Shown: in pieces, positions 5,657 to 7,556 of the stretch | Position numbering within the stretch: the first letter of the stretch is position 1 | Layout: the number at the start of each line of letters is the position of its first letter | Assembly: GCA_016839425.1 (NCBI GenBank) | Contig: JAEOUI010000243.1 | Coordinates: 1 to 7,556 of the forward strand | Direction: 5' to 3' | Source of the DNA: Promethearchaeota archaeon | GTDB lineage: Archaea; Asgardarchaeota; Lokiarchaeia; Sigynarchaeales; SOKP01 | Length of the DNA stretch: 7,556 nucleotides | Program-made: the position numbers and the translations under genes | The notes under the pieces: generated by a model | The model's input: the letters and a program-made list of their open reading frames with translations, nothing else | What the model was told of the DNA's origin: nothing | Database searches by the model: none

Positions 5657-7162
5657 ATGCTACGCCAATTTCTTATATTCTTTAACGGAGAGATCATATT
5701 CATTCATTCTTATGCGATTTGTCTTAGTAAGAGCGAATTAGAGCAAGCAAAAGAAATAATGCAAAAGTCTCAAATCCAAAACAAGACAATTTCTAGACGC
5801 ATTTTAGATTTTATGATTTTTCATTATCGTACTTCATCAATGCAATTCTCGTTTATCGCTGATTTAACAGATCCCATAGATTATATCGATAAAATATTAA
5901 AGAAAATCGTAAAAAAATTTCAACAGCTATTTCCCGATCCTCTGAAATTCAACATAAACTCTCCATCCAAAGATTCCTTTTTGAAAAGTGTTCTTGAAGC
6001 TCAACACGAACTTCATTCGAAGATTTCGCTAATCGGTCCTGTAGGAGCAGGTAAAACGATGCTATATGAGTTAATCAAGACTGAAGAAGAACGGAAAATA
6101 ATGAATTTTGCTAAAGTATCTACTATCCTTATTGGAGAGCTTAAATTCGATGTCTGGGATATGCAACTAGACGATAATCACAGTTTATTATGGGCAAAAA
6201 TTATAGGTGGTTCAGATTTAGTAATCATGATGTTTGACGCATCAAATTATAACTTGCAGGTTCTTAGCAATTTTCTTTCCCTAAAAAGACGAGAAAGTAA
6301 TCTATCTAAAATCATTGTTCTTGCAAATAAATTTGATCTCATAACTCCAGAGGATTTAGTAAAATTAAAATCAGAAATGAAAAATATTGAAATTAATCAA
6401 TTATCACTAATCGAAAAAAATTCACGATCTAAAGTAATTCAATATATATCCAATGCGTTTAAATTAATTAAGAAATTACCCCCAGACTTTCCCCAGCATG
6501 TTCAGGAAGCAGAGACACTAGAATTGGAAGGAAAAATTAAAGATGCAATCGAAAAATACGAACATATTGTAAATCTCTGTATTGATATCCAAGATTTAGA
6601 AAAAGAAACAACTTATACAAAAAAACTAGATTCCTTAAAAGATAAATTGCAAAAAATTGAAGCAGAAGAAAAGGCCAAGCTTCGTAAAAAGAAATATGAA
6701 TCTATTGAAAATGTAAAATTTTCCAAAAAAATCAAAGTTCAATCGTTACCAAATAAACCCAATAAAAACGATAAACTTACAAAAGCCAGCCATTCTAGTT
6801 CTAAAGAAAGTCAATCAAAAAAGCTCAAATTAAATAAATTATCTATAAAAGCAATTGATATCCAATCAAATCTCTCTAAGATTAAAAAGCACGATAAAAT
6901 GGTTAAGGAATTATCTTCCACACAATTCGAAAATACAATAAAAAAAAAAAAAACAATTGACCCTACTAGTTTAAAAACAGACTCTGATTTAGCAAATGCT
7001 TTACAAATATTAATTGAACAAGAAGGGAGTTCCCTTAGCATTAAACTTGCAATTGAATTTATATCAGAAATCAAGAAATCTTTCAATAGAGATATTAGTT
7101 TATCTGATTTAAACAACGCTGTAGAAACTTTTTTAAGAATTGAAAAAGAATTTTTTTCTTGA
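5657..7162 (+). CDS. Longin domain fused to a divergent Arf-like GTPase, with helical hairpin and C-terminal helical domain (501 aa)
   Basis: Residues 1-95 look like a longin domain: strands LRQFLIFFNGEIIFIHSY, then a helix, FSFIADLTDP (64-73), and helix YIDKILKKIVKKFQQLF (76-92). Residues 121-272 are an Arf-like G domain. It has P-loop GPVGAGKT (127-134), a likely switch-I Thr156, DVWDMQ (165-170) at the G3 position and NKFD (224-227). Aligned by eye to Arf WDVGGQ, the G3 glycine is Leu171 and the catalytic Gln is Asp172. The interswitch also looks about 7 residues short. Nucleotide binding is thus plausible but normal hydrolysis is not. Residues 282-340 form a TPR/MIT-like helical hairpin (AETLELEGKIKDAIEKYEHI, 285-304). 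Residues 341-435 are a Lys/Ser-rich linker with an A14 run, and 440-501 a helical end. In SRP receptor a longin domain binds an Arf-like GTPase; here both share one chain. Membrane-trafficking or targeting is inferred. Confidence 0.92.
   Translation: MLRQFLIFFNGEIIFIHSYAICLSKSELEQAKEIMQKSQIQNKTISRRILDFMIFHYRTSSMQFSFIADLTDPIDYIDKILKKIVKKFQQLFPDPLKFNINSPSKDSFLKSVLEAQHELHSKISLIGPVGAGKTMLYELIKTEEERKIMNFAKVSTILIGELKFDVWDMQLDDNHSLLWAKIIGGSDLVIMMFDASNYNLQVLSNFLSLKRRESNLSKIIVLANKFDLITPEDLVKLKSEMKNIEINQLSLIEKNSRSKVIQYISNAFKLIKKLPPDFPQHVQEAETLELEGKIKDAIEKYEHIVNLCIDIQDLEKETTYTKKLDSLKDKLQKIEAEEKAKLRKKKYESIENVKFSKKIKVQSLPNKPNKNDKLTKASHSSSKESQSKKLKLNKLSIKAIDIQSNLSKIKKHDKMVKELSSTQFENTIKKKKTIDPTSLKTDSDLANALQILIEQEGSSLSIKLAIEFISEIKKSFNRDISLSDLNNAVETFLRIEKEFFS
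6940..6953 (+). repeat. A14 homopolymer inside the GTPase-fusion coding region
   Basis: Fourteen consecutive A bases encode most of IKKKKT (residues 428-433), just before the C-terminal helical domain. Such runs are prone to polymerase slippage and to sequencing indels. The frame continues open to the stop at 7160, so the given length is consistent with a full protein. Confidence 0.8.
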
Positions 7163-7191
7163 ACAATATATATAAAAATTTAGAAATAGGA

Positions 7192-7206
7192 TTTTTTAAA
7201 AAAAAT
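7192..7206 (+). terminator. Oligo-T terminator candidate after the GTPase-fusion gene
   Basis: A T6 run starting at 7192, directly followed by an A-run, lies about 30 bp after the TGA at 7160-7162. T-rich stretches continue around 7241-7260. This fits hairpin-free archaeal termination, and the T/A runs could also pair with each other. Confidence 0.4.
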
Positions 7207-7273
7207 ATATATATCATTCCCTTTTCATAAAAATTGAATTATTTTTCTCCTCATTCTTAAAAATTAAATCAAA

Positions 7274-7285
7274 TTTATATATAAA
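7274..7285 (+). promoter_or_regulatory. TATA box of the small GTPase gene
   Basis: TTTATATATAAA is a perfect 12-bp palindrome and a near-ideal archaeal TATA box. It predicts transcription start near 7306 and a leader of about 37 nt before the ATG at 7343. The preceding AAATCAAA could contribute BRE contacts. Its presence argues that this GTPase has its own promoter rather than depending on the upstream fusion gene. Confidence 0.55.
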
Positions 7286-7342
7286 ATTAATCTCTATAAT
7301 GTTATCAAGTCTATACGAATTAGATAAAATTCACTTGCTACG

Positions 7343-7556
7343 ATGATTGTCGACGAAATTAACATTAAACTGATCATAGTTGGTGACGGAGGCGTTGGTA
7401 AAACTTCGATGGTAAACGCACTCGTTAATAAAAATATTCCAGAAGTATACATTCCCACGATCGGGAGCAATATTACAAAAAAAGAATTTCAATTACAATC
7501 AATAAATTTAGACATAAGGTTGAACCTATGGGATTTAGGTGGACAAAGATCTTTCA
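7343..7556 (+). CDS. Ras/Arf-superfamily small GTPase, 3' end beyond the window
   Basis: The 71 visible residues cover the first half of a G domain. The P-loop GDGGVGKTSM lies at 14-23 (Lys20, Thr21), switch-I Thr39 is in YIPTIGSNI (36-44), and WDLGGQ is at 63-68 with Gly67 and the catalytic-type Gln68. GDGGVGKT and the ten-residue spacing look Ras/Rab-like, while the GGQ form of G3 is more Arf/Rag-like; such mixed signatures are common among Asgard GTPases. The N-terminus has no Gly2 for myristoylation, and lipid-modification signals at the C-terminus are not visible. The ATG at 7343 places the P-loop at the usual distance from the N-terminus. All visible motifs are intact, in contrast to the divergent GTPase fusion upstream on the same strand. 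Confidence 0.95.
   Translation, partial: MIVDEINIKLIIVGDGGVGKTSMVNALVNKNIPEVYIPTIGSNITKKEFQLQSINLDIRLNLWDLGGQRSF

Noticed and set aside
6811..7116. A 101-codon minus-strand open frame within the GTPase-fusion gene.
   Set aside because: It lies opposite the Lys/Ser-rich linker and C-terminal helices of a well-supported gene; the translation shows no motif and has no promoter or spacing of its own.
7163..7342. A small RNA or small gene in the spacer before the last GTPase.
   Set aside because: The spacer is AT-rich with alternating AT runs, T-tracts and a TATA box. No stable GC-containing stem or supported reading frame was seen.

Overview
The window looks like part of an Asgard archaeal genome (Lokiarchaeia- or Heimdallarchaeia-like). 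The sequence is strongly AT-rich. Intergenic regions carry archaeal-style TATA motifs and oligo-T stops, with almost no Shine-Dalgarno sequences. A SpoU/TrmJ-type tRNA methyltransferase sits beside eukaryote-like proteins: a Ras/Arf-superfamily small GTPase, a longin-domain/Arf-like GTPase fusion, and a HEAT-plus-coiled-coil protein. The Asgard assignment is an inference from this gene mix and style; no rRNA or other marker is present.

Layout. (1) 1-532, minus strand: 5' part of a TrmJ-like SPOUT RNA methyltransferase, cut by the left window edge. (2) 533-687: divergent promoter region with TATA motifs and a 15-bp palindrome. (3) 688-2631, plus strand: a tight three-gene run, all in one reading frame. 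It holds a 196-aa protein with a CxxC...H...HxxH C-terminal module, a 93-aa winged-helix-like protein starting at TTG, and a 343-aa protein with an AbrB-like N-terminus, a poly-lysine linker and a helical C-terminus. (4) 2632-2638: a 7-bp convergent junction with a T6A5 tract. (5) 5463-2639, minus strand: a probable two-gene operon of an unrecognised 316-aa protein with four clustered cysteines, then a 616-aa HEAT/coiled-coil protein. (6) 5464-5656: a divergent promoter region with a 10-bp inverted repeat. (7) 5657-7162, plus strand: a 501-aa longin + Arf-like GTPase + helical-hairpin fusion with a degenerate G3 motif. (8) 7163-7342: an AT-rich spacer with a T-tract and a near-ideal TATA box. 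(9) 7343-7556, plus strand: the start of a small GTPase, cut by the right edge.

How the genes may work together. The most informative part is the right half. A fused longin/Arf-like protein that seems to lack the hydrolysis residues lies directly upstream, on the same strand, of a GTPase that has all its visible motifs. This recalls, in one polypeptide, the eukaryotic SRP-receptor arrangement in which a longin domain (SR-alpha) binds an Arf-like GTPase (SR-beta). The long coiled-coil protein may be a scaffold or tether. A functional link between the coiled-coil operon and the GTPases is only suggested by proximity. No tRNA, rRNA, CRISPR array or transposon was seen.
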